Assembly (NCBI GenBank): GCA_015056815.1
Contig: SVFN01000002.1
Location: 186,001-250,000, forward strand
Reading direction: 5' to 3'
Origin: Lachnospiraceae bacterium
Lineage (GTDB): Bacteria; Bacillota; Clostridia; Lachnospirales; Lachnospiraceae
DNA length: 64,000 bases
Part shown: one piece after another, positions 42,168 through 51,400 of the stretch
Layout: each line of letters opens with the position of its first letter
How positions within the stretch are numbered: position 1 is the stretch's first letter
Notes under the pieces: generated by a model
What the model saw: the letters and a program-made list of their open reading frames with translations, nothing else
What the model was told of the DNA's origin: nothing
Databases searched by the model: none
Made by a program: the position numbers and the translations under genes

Positions 42168-44384
42168 CTAATGGATCCTGATATTGGTAAGCGCCACCTG
42201 ATCGCCGGAGATGGCGACATAAATTTCTCCCGAATCCACCTTGACCTCTGTAATATTCCGGATTGCGATACCTTCGTTCTCTGTACAGGATACGATTCTT
42301 TTTCCCTCTCTGCTGAAAGTGATCGTACATTCATATCCTTCCAGATTATAATTTCTCCAGTCATCCCAGCTCTTAAAATCCTGTCTGTTTACATTCAGTT
42401 CATTATCTGCCAGATGTTCTCCCTGCCAGTATTCTCCATCCAGTCTGACCAGTGAAAATTCCTGATAACCCTCACCAAATACCTTACCGTCTTTTGCCGA
42501 AAAGATCACATAGGACGGACAATGCCATACCAGCCTTGCCGTCGGCAGACTCTTCGTATGGAAGGTGATGCTCATACCGTCCTTAACCGGAATCCCTTCC
42601 GTCGAATCGGTACGGTAACCATCCACCTGTACATTCGGAATGTCCCCGGATGGGACATTGATATAACTGATCTCTTCTGCAATCCTCGGGATAAAGCTGT
42701 TTTTAACCACTTCCTCAGCCTTGTGCGTACGCACATTGGAAATACGGCAATGCTCACCGGTCAGACCAATATAGGCATACCGGGTGGCATCCGGCAGTGC
42801 TACGATAAACTCTGCAGTCCGCTCCTGTCCGGTGATCCGGATCCATGCATGATCCTTTACCCTACACGCTTCGATCCGGTATCTGGCGAAGTTTCCTTTT
42901 TCTTCTCCTTTACCGGTCAGCTTCTTTTCGATCTTTCGTGCCCCGCTCATCACATCCCGGCCGTCAAACCAGAGCTCACAGTATTCAAAATACAGAAGCG
43001 CTTTGATCGCGTCCGGATCGTCATGATAACGTCCGTCTAATGCATCAAACAAAATCAGGGAAGGCTTCGGGGTATGTCCCACACCTTTTTTATCCACACC
43101 GATCGTCAGATCGATCGTGGTCATATATTGATTGATCCAGATCCCCTCTGCCACCTCTTCCTTTCGATCTTTGATGACAAGCTCCGTTTTACCGGAGAAA
43201 TTTTTGATCTCTTCCCGCTCTCTCATCTCATATTCCGTATCCAGATCCATCAGATGCAGCATAATATTGGCAAACTCCGGATCAAACTGCGTACCGGTCC
43301 CCTTGATCAGTTCCTCCCTTACCTTATCCTGTGTGAGCACGTCGCGATAGCTTCTCTTGGAGGTCATCGCGTCATAGGAATCCGCCACTGAAATGATCCT
43401 TGCGATCTCCGGGATATCCGTTCCCTTCATTCCCATGGGATACCCCTTCCCGTCATAACGCTCATGATGAAAATGTGCGCCGATACTGATATAAGGATAT
43501 TCTGTAATACTTTGTAAAATCTGTGCTCCCAGCTCCGAATGTCCTTTGATGACATTAAATTCTTCATCTGTCAGCTTCCCTTCTTTGTTGATGATCGCCT
43601 CCGGGATCCCGATCTTACCGACATCATGAAGCAGGGCGACATAGTAGATCTCTTCACATTCTGCCGGGCTTTTCCCTGCCTGTTGTGCTATTTTTTTGGA
43701 ATACTCTGCCACTCTGGAGGAATGTCCGTGCGTATATTTATCCTTGGCATCGATCGCATTTACCAATGCCATGGCAGTCTGTGCAAAGAGCCTTTGTACA
43801 TTCTTGCTTTCTTCGTCTCTGCTGATGATCTTCCCATAGAAGGTCACTAACAGACAGATAATGCCGCTGACGATAAGCATCCCCGCAATCGAATCAAAAT
43901 AATTTCCCGCTCTTGAATACTCGGTAACAAGCTTCGGGAAATAAAAGCCAAGCACCCAGCACACGCCCAGCACAACGGCTTCACATGCCAGCATGATCAG
44001 TTTGAATCTGCCTTCTAAGATCATCGTGATATAAAAGGTCCCTAAAAGCAGCCAGACAGGCGCACCCGCCTCAGCTCCGCCATTGGTAAAGAACATGGCG
44101 GGCAGGAAAAGAAAAATCAGAACAAATGAGATTACTGTCTTGGCACGCACGATGCAGTTTTTTTTGAACGAATAGATCAAATATACGGTAAATATGACCG
44201 CACCGACCACTGTGGAAATGGTCGCCGAAACAGGTTCTTTCATGATCAGTCCGCAGGGAATCGCAACATAGAGCGCGATCAATACGGCTATGGAAAACAG
44301 GATAAAAGTTCTGTTTTTAATATCGATTGAAGAGTCGTGTATATAGTTCTCGATCCGGTTATAATATTTCCGAAAGTGTTTCAT
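42168..44384 (-). CDS. Membrane HD-GYP phosphodiesterase with C-terminal extension
   Basis: A 738-residue protein; first gene of the four-gene operon. About five membrane helices (25-185), then an intact HD-GYP domain (215-390): H-S-S-R-V-A-E-Y, L-H-D-V-G-K-I-G-I-P, K-G-H-S-E-L-G, H-H-E-R-Y-D-G-K-G-Y-P, V-A-D-S-Y-D-A-M-T-S. Cyclic di-GMP hydrolysis is expected. Residues 400-738 form a two-part beta-rich extension of unrecognised family. It has T-G-E-H-C-R-I-S-N-V and D-I-P-N-V-Q-V-D-G-Y-R motifs, matched in the protein at 33309-35714. No membrane helix follows the HD-GYP domain, so the extension is cytoplasmic. A divergent asparagine synthetase gene lies upstream. Confidence 0.92.
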   Translation of the reverse strand: MKHFRKYYNRIENYIHDSSIDIKNRTFILFSIAVLIALYVAIPCGLIMKEPVSATISTVVGAVIFTVYLIYSFKKNCIVRAKTVISFVLIFLFLPAMFFTNGGAEAGAPVWLLLGTFYITMILEGRFKLIMLACEAVVLGVCWVLGFYFPKLVTEYSRAGNYFDSIAGMLIVSGIICLLVTFYGKIISRDEESKNVQRLFAQTAMALVNAIDAKDKYTHGHSSRVAEYSKKIAQQAGKSPAECEEIYYVALLHDVGKIGIPEAIINKEGKLTDEEFNVIKGHSELGAQILQSITEYPYISIGAHFHHERYDGKGYPMGMKGTDIPEIARIISVADSYDAMTSKRSYRDVLTQDKVREELIKGTGTQFDPEFANIMLHLMDLDTEYEMREREEIKNFSGKTELVIKDRKEEVAEGIWINQYMTTIDLTIGVDKKGVGHTPKPSLILFDALDGRYHDDPDAIKALLYFEYCELWFDGRDVMSGARKIEKKLTGKGEEKGNFARYRIEACRVKDHAWIRITGQERTAEFIVALPDATRYAYIGLTGEHCRISNVRTHKAEEVVKNSFIPRIAEEISYINVPSGDIPNVQVDGYRTDSTEGIPVKDGMSITFHTKSLPTARLVWHCPSYVIFSAKDGKVFGEGYQEFSLVRLDGEYWQGEHLADNELNVNRQDFKSWDDWRNYNLEGYECTITFSREGKRIVSCTENEGIAIRNITEVKVDSGEIYVAISGDQVALTNIRIH

Positions 44385-44479
44385 TCCCGTCTGTCTCCTT
44401 AAATCAGGGTATACTGACCCTAGTTTATTTCCATTATAGTCTTTTCCACAACTAAAAACAACCTTCTTTTTGGCTTCAC

Positions 44480-44530
44480 ATCTGTTGGAAAGCGAAGAAT
44501 AATTGTTGCCTTCTTTTCATATAGTGATAA
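44480..44530 (+). promoter_or_regulatory. Possible sporulation (sigma-E-like) promoter of the asparagine synthetase gene
   Basis: GAATAATT (about 44500-44507) and CATATAGT (about 44518-44525) with about 13 bp between resemble the sigma-E pattern (ATA... / CATACA-T). No good sigma-A pair was found. Low confidence. Confidence 0.3.
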
Positions 44531-44549
44531 AAAACAATCGAAGGTTTTT

Positions 44550-46391
44550 ATGTGCGGTTTTTCCGGTTTTTTTGACACAAATGCTTCTTTTTTAAGTAAA
44601 AAAGCTTATTTTCAGACGATCCTGCGGGATATGACAAAGACTTTGCACCACCGAGGTCCCGACGGAAACGGCAGCTTTCTTGACGACCACTGCGGCATGA
44701 GCCATACCAGGCTCTCCATCATCGATCCAAAAAAAGGTGCCCAGCCCTTTTTACAGGCACACTATACACTGGTTTATAACGGTGAATTATATAATACGGA
44801 TTTTCTCAGAAATATGCTGATCCACTGTGGCTGCTCCTTTCGTACCACCTGTGATACCGAAGTAATCTTACAGGGATTGATCTGCTTTGGTACGGATTTT
44901 ATCCGACAGCTTGACGGAATCTTCAGCTTTGCCTTTTATGATGCAAAAGAAAACAAACTGGTCCTCTCCAGAGATTCCTTTGGAGTCAAACCGCTTTTTT
45001 ATGCTCTGGCAGATGACACACTTGTCTTTTCTTCGGAGATCAAAGGATTGTTTTCATTTCCGGGTATCACCCCGGCAGTAGGAAAAGAAGGCTTACAGGA
45101 GCTGTTTGGCTTAGGTCCCGCCCACAATCCAGGACACGGGATCTTCCAAGGCGTTTATGAGGTACTGCCCGGTACGTTTCAGGTCTTTACCGGCTCTGTC
45201 TGCCGTGTCGGAACTTATTGGAAATTAACAAGTCATGAGCACGAAGATGATTACGAGACGACCATCATAAAAACGAGACATCTTCTCTTAGACGCCATTG
45301 AACGTCAGATGGTGAGTGATGTGCCGATCTGCACCTTCTTATCCGGCGGGGTGGACTCCAGCCTGGTGTCTGCTGTCTGTGCCGCAAAATTGGGCCGCAG
45401 GCAGGAAACTCTTACGACATTCTCCTTTGATTTTACAGACAACGACAAATACTTTCAGTCAAACCGTTTCCAGCCGTCACAGGACCGCCCTTACGTTGAA
45501 AGGATGGTAAGTGCGCTGGGCAGTGAGCACCATTTTCTGATCTGTGACACGAATGTACAGGCAGAGCTTTTAGAATCCTCTGTCCTTGCCCATGATCTGC
45601 CCTGTATGGCGGATGTGGATTCTTCCCTGCTGTATTTCTGCTCTCAGGTTGCAAAGACCCATAAGGTCGTCCTGACCGGCGAATGTGCGGATGAGATCTT
45701 TGGCGGCTATCCATGGTTTCACGGGGAATCGTTTTTTGTGGACGGTCAGTTTCCCTGGACGCCCGATCTGACACCCCGTCTGAATGTCCTCTCACCGGAG
45801 CTTTCGAATGTGCTGAATCTGCCGGATTATGTGCGCGCTTCCTGCCGGAGGGCCTGCCAGGAAATCGATGTACTTTCTTCCGAAACAGAGACGGAGCAGA
45901 AAAGACGGCGGATCTCCTACCTGAATATCCGCTATTTCATGCAGACGCTCTTAAACCGCATGGACCGCACCAGCATGTATTCCTCCCTAGAGGCACGCGT
46001 GCCCTTCTGCGACCGCAGTCTGACAGAATATGTCTTTAATGTGCCCTGGGCGATGAAGGCAAGAGGCGGCGTCGTAAAAAATCTTCTGCGCGAGGCATCA
46101 CGAGGACTGTTGCCCGATGAGATCTTATTCCGCCCAAAAAGTCCTTATCCCAAGACTTATCACCCCGCTTACGAGGCGCTTTTAAAAGAACGGCTGCGGG
46201 AGCGTATCACCGATCCCTCTTCACCGCTTCGTCCCCTGCTGAATGCAGAATATGTCTCGTGCTTTATCGACGCCGTAAAAGATTATGGGAAGCCCTGGTA
46301 CGGACAGCTTATGGCCGGGCCGCAGATGCTGGCATATCTTTTGCAGATCGATTTCTGGCTGAAGCACTATCGGATCAGACTGGAGCTATAG
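44550..46391 (+). CDS. Asparagine synthetase (glutamine-hydrolysing)
   Basis: Converts aspartate, glutamine and ATP to asparagine. The 613-residue protein starts M-C-G-F-S-G-F; Cys2 is the nucleophile of the N-terminal glutaminase domain. H-H-R-G-P-D-G-N-G (about 35-43) and D-T-E-V (about 99) also belong to it. The synthetase domain has the pyrophosphate loop L-S-G-G-V-D-S-S-L near 266, and G-E-C-A-D-E-I-F-G-G-Y near 385. The length is close to B. subtilis AsnO, a sporulation-specific paralogue. The location beside dpaA/dpaB and a possible sigma-E promoter fit that role, but this is inference. A GAAGG ribosome site precedes the ATG. Confidence 0.93.
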   Translation: MCGFSGFFDTNASFLSKKAYFQTILRDMTKTLHHRGPDGNGSFLDDHCGMSHTRLSIIDPKKGAQPFLQAHYTLVYNGELYNTDFLRNMLIHCGCSFRTTCDTEVILQGLICFGTDFIRQLDGIFSFAFYDAKENKLVLSRDSFGVKPLFYALADDTLVFSSEIKGLFSFPGITPAVGKEGLQELFGLGPAHNPGHGIFQGVYEVLPGTFQVFTGSVCRVGTYWKLTSHEHEDDYETTIIKTRHLLLDAIERQMVSDVPICTFLSGGVDSSLVSAVCAAKLGRRQETLTTFSFDFTDNDKYFQSNRFQPSQDRPYVERMVSALGSEHHFLICDTNVQAELLESSVLAHDLPCMADVDSSLLYFCSQVAKTHKVVLTGECADEIFGGYPWFHGESFFVDGQFPWTPDLTPRLNVLSPELSNVLNLPDYVRASCRRACQEIDVLSSETETEQKRRRISYLNIRYFMQTLLNRMDRTSMYSSLEARVPFCDRSLTEYVFNVPWAMKARGGVVKNLLREASRGLLPDEILFRPKSPYPKTYHPAYEALLKERLRERITDPSSPLRPLLNAEYVSCFIDAVKDYGKPWYGQLMAGPQMLAYLLQIDFWLKHYRIRLEL

Positions 46392-46473
46392 GAGCTATGT
46401 ATAGGACGCACGAGACGCCCTATTTCGATTGGTTTCGCCGGCTTCTTTCAGAATCCCCGAAATGATCATCTCT

Positions 46474-47058
46474 TTACTTCCCCAGAATGACCGGCTGGAG
46501 CTGCTTTCCCTGTAAGGCAGCTTCAATGGCCGCGGGGATCAGCTCCACATGAGCGATCATGGAATTGGGCTTTTTTTCCGGATTATCCTGTCCGAAGGGC
46601 ACGAAAAAAATATTTTTCATGTTCATCAGCATGCCGATATTTTTAAAATTCATTCCCAATGCGTCATTGCTTGACAGGGAGATTACTAAGGGCTTCTCAT
46701 TGCGCAGATGCGCCTTTGCCGCCATTAAGACAGGCGTGTCGGTTATTCCGCTGCACAGCTTCGCCATCGTATTTCCGGTACAGGGAGCGATCACTAAGAC
46801 ATCTAAAAAGCCTTTGGGTCCGATCGGCTCTGCCTCCTGTATGGTTTTGATACCCTTATGACCGGTCAGTTCTTCGATCTGTTCCACAAAGTCAGATGCC
46901 TTCGTAAAACGGTTATCAAGCGTCTGCGTGGAGCCTGAAAAAATCGGAATGACCTGCGCTCCCTTTTCTGCCAGCTCCTTCACCACGCCCTTGATCTTAT
47001 CAAAGGTGCAAAACGATCCGGTTATCGCCAGACCGATTCTGTATTCACTATATTTCAT
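46474..47058 (-). CDS. dpaB: Dipicolinate synthase subunit B
   Basis: The flavoprotein-like subunit of dipicolinate synthase, which makes spore-core dipicolinic acid in the mother cell. The 194-residue protein begins Y-R-I-G-L-A-I-T-G-S-F-C-T-F, the flavoprotein-family nucleotide loop. It contains V-L-V-I-A-P-C-T-G-N-T-M-A-K-L and an ending A-A-L-Q-G-K-Q-L-Q-P, both characteristic of SpoVFB. AAGGAAGG precedes the ATG. It lies downstream of dpaA on the same strand, but unusually with a gap of 258 bp. Confidence 0.95.
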   Translation of the reverse strand: MKYSEYRIGLAITGSFCTFDKIKGVVKELAEKGAQVIPIFSGSTQTLDNRFTKASDFVEQIEELTGHKGIKTIQEAEPIGPKGFLDVLVIAPCTGNTMAKLCSGITDTPVLMAAKAHLRNEKPLVISLSSNDALGMNFKNIGMLMNMKNIFFVPFGQDNPEKKPNSMIAHVELIPAAIEAALQGKQLQPVILGK

Positions 47059-47316
47059 AGGAAATTTCCTTCCTTTCTGCTCTATTTAAATGTTGCTTCC
47101 ATTCTGCTTTCATTTTTGCTGTTTCCTGTATAACAGCTTTCTCTTTCAGCCTCTCTCAAACTGTCTTTCTCCCTTTTCTTTCCCGGATCTTTCATCCGTT
47201 CTTTTGTTTTTACATCCCTTCTGTCTTTGTCTTCCTGCTTGTATCCGCTTAATTTTTCCTGTTTACCGGTGTCGGTCGCCTGCAGAAGCTTTTCATTCTG
47301 ACGTACTTCCTTCGTT
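47059..47316. other. Gap between dpaA and dpaB
   Basis: Strongly pyrimidine-rich on the plus strand (purine-rich in the dpa transcript). No ribosome-site-backed gene, terminator or repeat copy was seen. dpaA and dpaB are usually adjacent. Confidence 0.4.
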
Positions 47317-48189
47317 CTATGTTAAATGGTTTTTCACAAACTCCCCAAGCAGCTCTCCCGCCGATTTTGCTGTATATTTTCCGGGAAGTCCCGGACAGCG
47401 CACACAGAGGATCCCGTTTTTTCTGGCAAACTCTGTATTGATGCTGTCGGGTTCACTGGAAATATCTATTACGACACAGTTGTCATTTATCTGCGCCCCC
47501 AAAAGGGTTACCAGCCGCTTGTCACTCAATATATTCTTTTCGGGGACCGTCTGGAAAATGAACTGATACCGGCTTAAGTCTTCTGCTTTTTCCACTTTGT
47601 AGCCATATGTCCTTGCCCGCATCTTTTTCTCCGGCGCTGTCTCGACAACGCTGACCGCACTGCCAAGCCCCGAGAGCACCAGCGCAAGCATTTCCCCGCA
47701 TCTGCCAAAGCCAACCACAAGGCTTCTCGTATTTATGACTGCTGTGTCACTTAATAGGACAGCTTCCAGAACAGCATTTTCTGCCGTAAGTCTGCCGTTC
47801 ATCCTTGCGATTTCCTCCTGTCGCATAAAGTCCACAACGGTTTTTCCTTCCTTTTCCAGTCCCGTCTGTAAAAAGTGTGGAAGCTTCCCCCCAAAGACCA
47901 GGGGCGCCTTCTGTCCCTTCATCCACTCCCCAAACTCTTTTGTCCGCAGCTCATAATTCGTTCCGTTCACATAGTCTTCTCCCACCGGAGTCGGAAGTAT
48001 TACCGCGCTGTACTTCTTTTTTTCCAGAAGCTCCTTCAGCTTTTCTGCCGTTTTTATCTGAAAGAGCGCTCCTTCGCTTTCCGGAAAAAACGCTCCAAAA
48101 CAAGAGATGGCAAAGCCTGCCCGCTCCAGAAACTTTGCCATATAATACTGACGTTTATCTCCACCTACAAGCAATACGTCTCTTTGCAT
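47317..48189 (-). CDS. dpaA: Dipicolinate synthase subunit A
   Basis: Dehydrogenase-like subunit of dipicolinate synthase. The 290-residue protein has an N-terminal V-L-L-V-G-G-D-K-R-Q-Y-Y-M-A-K segment and a central Rossmann motif, S-L-V-V-G-F-G-R-C-G-E-M-L-A (about 150-163). The D-I-S-S-E-P region and ending C-P-G-L-P-G-K-Y-T-A-K-S-A-G follow the SpoVFA pattern. Start at 48189 (MQRDVLLVGG) agrees with the family; the ribosome site is weak. A 20-codon upstream extension is rejected. The candidate sigma-K promoter at 48218-48244 would give a leader of about 25 nt. Confidence 0.94.
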   Translation of the reverse strand: MQRDVLLVGGDKRQYYMAKFLERAGFAISCFGAFFPESEGALFQIKTAEKLKELLEKKKYSAVILPTPVGEDYVNGTNYELRTKEFGEWMKGQKAPLVFGGKLPHFLQTGLEKEGKTVVDFMRQEEIARMNGRLTAENAVLEAVLLSDTAVINTRSLVVGFGRCGEMLALVLSGLGSAVSVVETAPEKKMRARTYGYKVEKAEDLSRYQFIFQTVPEKNILSDKRLVTLLGAQINDNCVVIDISSEPDSINTEFARKNGILCVRCPGLPGKYTAKSAGELLGEFVKNHLT

Positions 48190-48233
48190 ATAAAACCGCT
48201 TTCTTGTTTTCTTATTGTAATATATGCAAAGAG
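48180..48233. repeat. 13-bp inverted repeat across the dpaA start
   Basis: CTCTTTGCATATA (48180-48192) and its perfect complement TATATGCAAAGAG (48221-48233). The left arm contains the dpaA start codon, the right arm the candidate -10 box. Confidence 0.6.
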
Positions 48234-48244
48234 CGGGAGTGTGT
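48218..48244 (-). promoter_or_regulatory. Candidate sigma-K promoter of dpaA
   Basis: Minus strand: -10 CATATATTA (48218-48226) fits the CATA-N3-TA sigma-K consensus, with the AC -35 (48243-48244) 16 bp away. In Bacilli and Clostridia dpa/spoVF genes are expressed by sigma-K in the mother cell. Confidence 0.5.
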
Positions 48245-48255
48245 ACCACTCCCGC
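48233..48255 (-). terminator. Inverted repeat, possible purL terminator
   Basis: GCGGGAGTG / CACTCCCGC, a perfect 9-bp stem with a 5-nt loop, followed on the minus strand by TCTTTGC. It is 236 bp after purL and overlaps the dpaA promoter region. Confidence 0.5.
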
Positions 48256-48490
48256 CCGTTTGCCTGTTTTATGATGATCCGATATGGTGATTTAAGATCG
48301 TAAGCAGCTCCGTCTTATCAGGATAAATATCCGATATCCATTTTAAAGCTCTCAAAGCCCGGATCCGCATACATTCCCATTTTTTTGCCTCACTTTACTG
48401 TTTTGCCAGTTTCCTTACAGACTATGATATGCCATGCCTTCTTTTCTTTTAATAACCGTTTTACAGAGATACTCTTTTTATCCTAATCGT

Positions 48491-51400
48491 TTATTTAAAA
48501 TATGCCACACCTGACTCGAAGATCTTCATATCCTGTTCGCCGTAAATATTGACTGCGACACCGTCTCCGATACGCTCGGAATGTGCCATCTTACCAAGAC
48601 ATCTGCCATCCTCGCTGGTAATACCTTCGATCGCGGCATAGCTGCCGTTGATGTTCCAGTTCTCGTCCATGCTGACATTACCGTCAATATCACAATACTG
48701 TGTTGCCACCATTCCGTTTGCAAACAGCTTCTCGATCCATTCTTTGTTTGCAACGAATCTTCCCTCGCCATGACTTGCCGGATTGGTGTAAACCTTGCCA
48801 AGCTCTGCCTGCTGTAACCAGGGTGACTTGTTGGTCATTACCTTCACATACGCCATCTTGGAAATGTGACGGTTGATCGTATTGTACGTTAAGGTCGGGG
48901 AATCCTCTGTCTGACCGGTAATCGCTCCGTTAGGCACCAGCCCTAACTTGATCAATGCCTGGAATCCATTACAGATACCCAGCGCCAGACCGTCTCTTTC
49001 ATTTAACAGCTTCGTCACAGCCTCTTTGATCTTTGCATTCTGGAAGGCTGTCGCAAAGAACTTCGCACTTCCGTCCGGCTCATCACCGGCCGAGAAGCCG
49101 CCCGGGAACATAATGATCTGTGCCTGTGAGATCGCTTTTTCAAACTCATCTACGGATTCACGGATGTCCTCCGCCGTCATATTGCGGAATACCTTCGTCA
49201 CCACATCCGCACCGGCTCTCTCAAACGCTTTCGTGCTGTCGTACTCACAGTTCGTGCCCGGGAACACCGGAATAAATACGGTAGGTCTTGCCACTTTATG
49301 TTTGCAGACATAAATTTCATCTGCCTTATATACCTTACTTTCCACAGGTGTGACTGCTTTTACCGCTTTCGTCGGGAATACCTTCTCCAGCTTCGAAGTC
49401 CATGCCTGTAACATTTCTTTCTCTGTGACAGTTGTGTCACCAAATACGATACCTCCGTTGTTTACCGTACCCAGCTTCACATAACCGCCAGTCGCTTTAT
49501 CCAACTTATCCTGCGGGATCTCTGCCACGATCTCGCCCATGTTATTGGTAAACAGCTCTTCCTTTGAAAGAGCTTCGTCAAAGTTTACGCCCAGACCATT
49601 ACCAAAGCCCATCTTGGATACTCCTGCCACAATACCCTTGGCATCCAGTACCTGTGCGGATACAATAGTGCCGTCTACGATCATTCCATGAATCTTCTCA
49701 TACAAAGCCTTTACTTCCTCATACTTCGGTAAAAAATACTCATCCTTCGGGATCGCAAATTTCACAAGCACATTTCCAGCCTGCTTTAACTCGTTCGTGA
49801 TGATCTCGCCCTGTTTGCCGATATCTACTGCAAATGACACCAATGTCGGAGGTACATCGATCTCGTTAAAAGTACCACTCATACTGTCCTTGCCGCCAAT
49901 GGAAGGAAGTCCGAAGCTCATCTGTGCCTGATAGGCTCCCAGCAATGCCGCAAACGGCTGGCTCCATCTGGATGGCTCCTGCGTCATGCGTCTGAAATAC
50001 TCCTGGAAGGTAAAACGCACCTTCTTGTAATCTCCGCCTGCCGCAACGATCTTGGAAAGAGACTCCAACACTGCATAAACCGCGCCATGGTATGGGCTCC
50101 AGCTGGAAAGGAACGGATCAAAGCCGTAGCTCATCATGGTAACAGTATCCGTCTTGCCTTCCAGAACAGGCAGCTTCGCTACCATCGTCTGGGTCTCCGT
50201 CAGCTGATATTTGCCACCGTAGGGCATGTAGACACTTGCCGCTCCGATGGAGGAGTCAAACATCTCCACAAGTCCCTTCTGGCTACAGACATTCAGATCG
50301 TTCAAGGTATCCAGACAGGCTTTTTTCACATCATTCTCTGCCAGATCCTTTTCCACCTGCGGGATCGAAATCTTGTCAAAATAGTTTTCTTTTTCATCCG
50401 GAATATCCACGCTGACGCTTGTCTCCTGATGTGCGCCGTTGGTATCTAAAAACGCTCTGGCGATATTCACGATCTCTTTGTCGCGCCATTTTAGTACCAG
50501 TCTCGGTTCTTCTGTCACGACTGCCACCTCTACAGCCTCCAGATTCTCCTCATGCGCATATTTCAAAAACTCTGCTACATCCTTCGGATCGACAACCACT
50601 GCCATTCTCTCCTGAGACTCGGAGATCGCAAGCTCCGTTCCGTCCAGTCCGGCATATTTCTTCGGTACCTTGTCCAGATTGACCACAAGGCCGTCTGCCA
50701 GCTCACCGATTGCCACACTGACACCGCCCGCACCAAAATCGTTACATTTCTTGATCAGTTTCGTCACTTCCGCCCTGCGGAATAATCTCTGGATCTTGCG
50801 CTCTGTGGGAGCATTTCCCTTTTGCACCTCCGCTCCGCAGGTCTCGATGGAGCTGGTGGTATGAACCTTGGAAGAGCCTGTCGCACCGCCGCAGCCATCG
50901 CGCCCGGTACGTCCGCCCAATAAAATAATGATATCTCCCGGATCAGAAGTTTCGCGGATCACGTTCTTTCTCGGCGCCGCACCCATGACAGCTCCGATTT
51001 CCATACGCTTCGCCACATAATCGGGATGATAAATTTCCTTTACATATCCGGTTGCCAGACCGATCTGGTTGCCATAGCTGGAATAACCGCTTGCTGCTCC
51101 GCGAACCAGTTTCTTCTGGGATAATTTTCCCTCCAAAGTCTCACCCACAGGTCTGGTCGGATCTGCCGCTCCCGTAATACGCATTGCCTGATAAACATAA
51201 CCACGTCCGGAAAGCGGATCTCTGATCGCACCGCCAAGACAGGTGGCCGCGCCACCGAACGGTTCGATCTCCGTCGGATGATTGTGAGTCTCATTTTTGA
51301 AAAATACCAGCCATTCTTCCGTCTTGCCGTCAATCTCCACCGGAACAACGATGGAGCAGGCATTGATCTCATCGGACTCCTCCATATCCTGAAGTTTGCC

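Noticed and set aside
47090-47566. 158-residue plus-strand frame over the dpaA-dpaB gap
   Set aside because: It overlaps the dpaA 3' end antisense, is Phe/Ser/Leu/Cys-rich from a pyrimidine tract and has no ribosome site.
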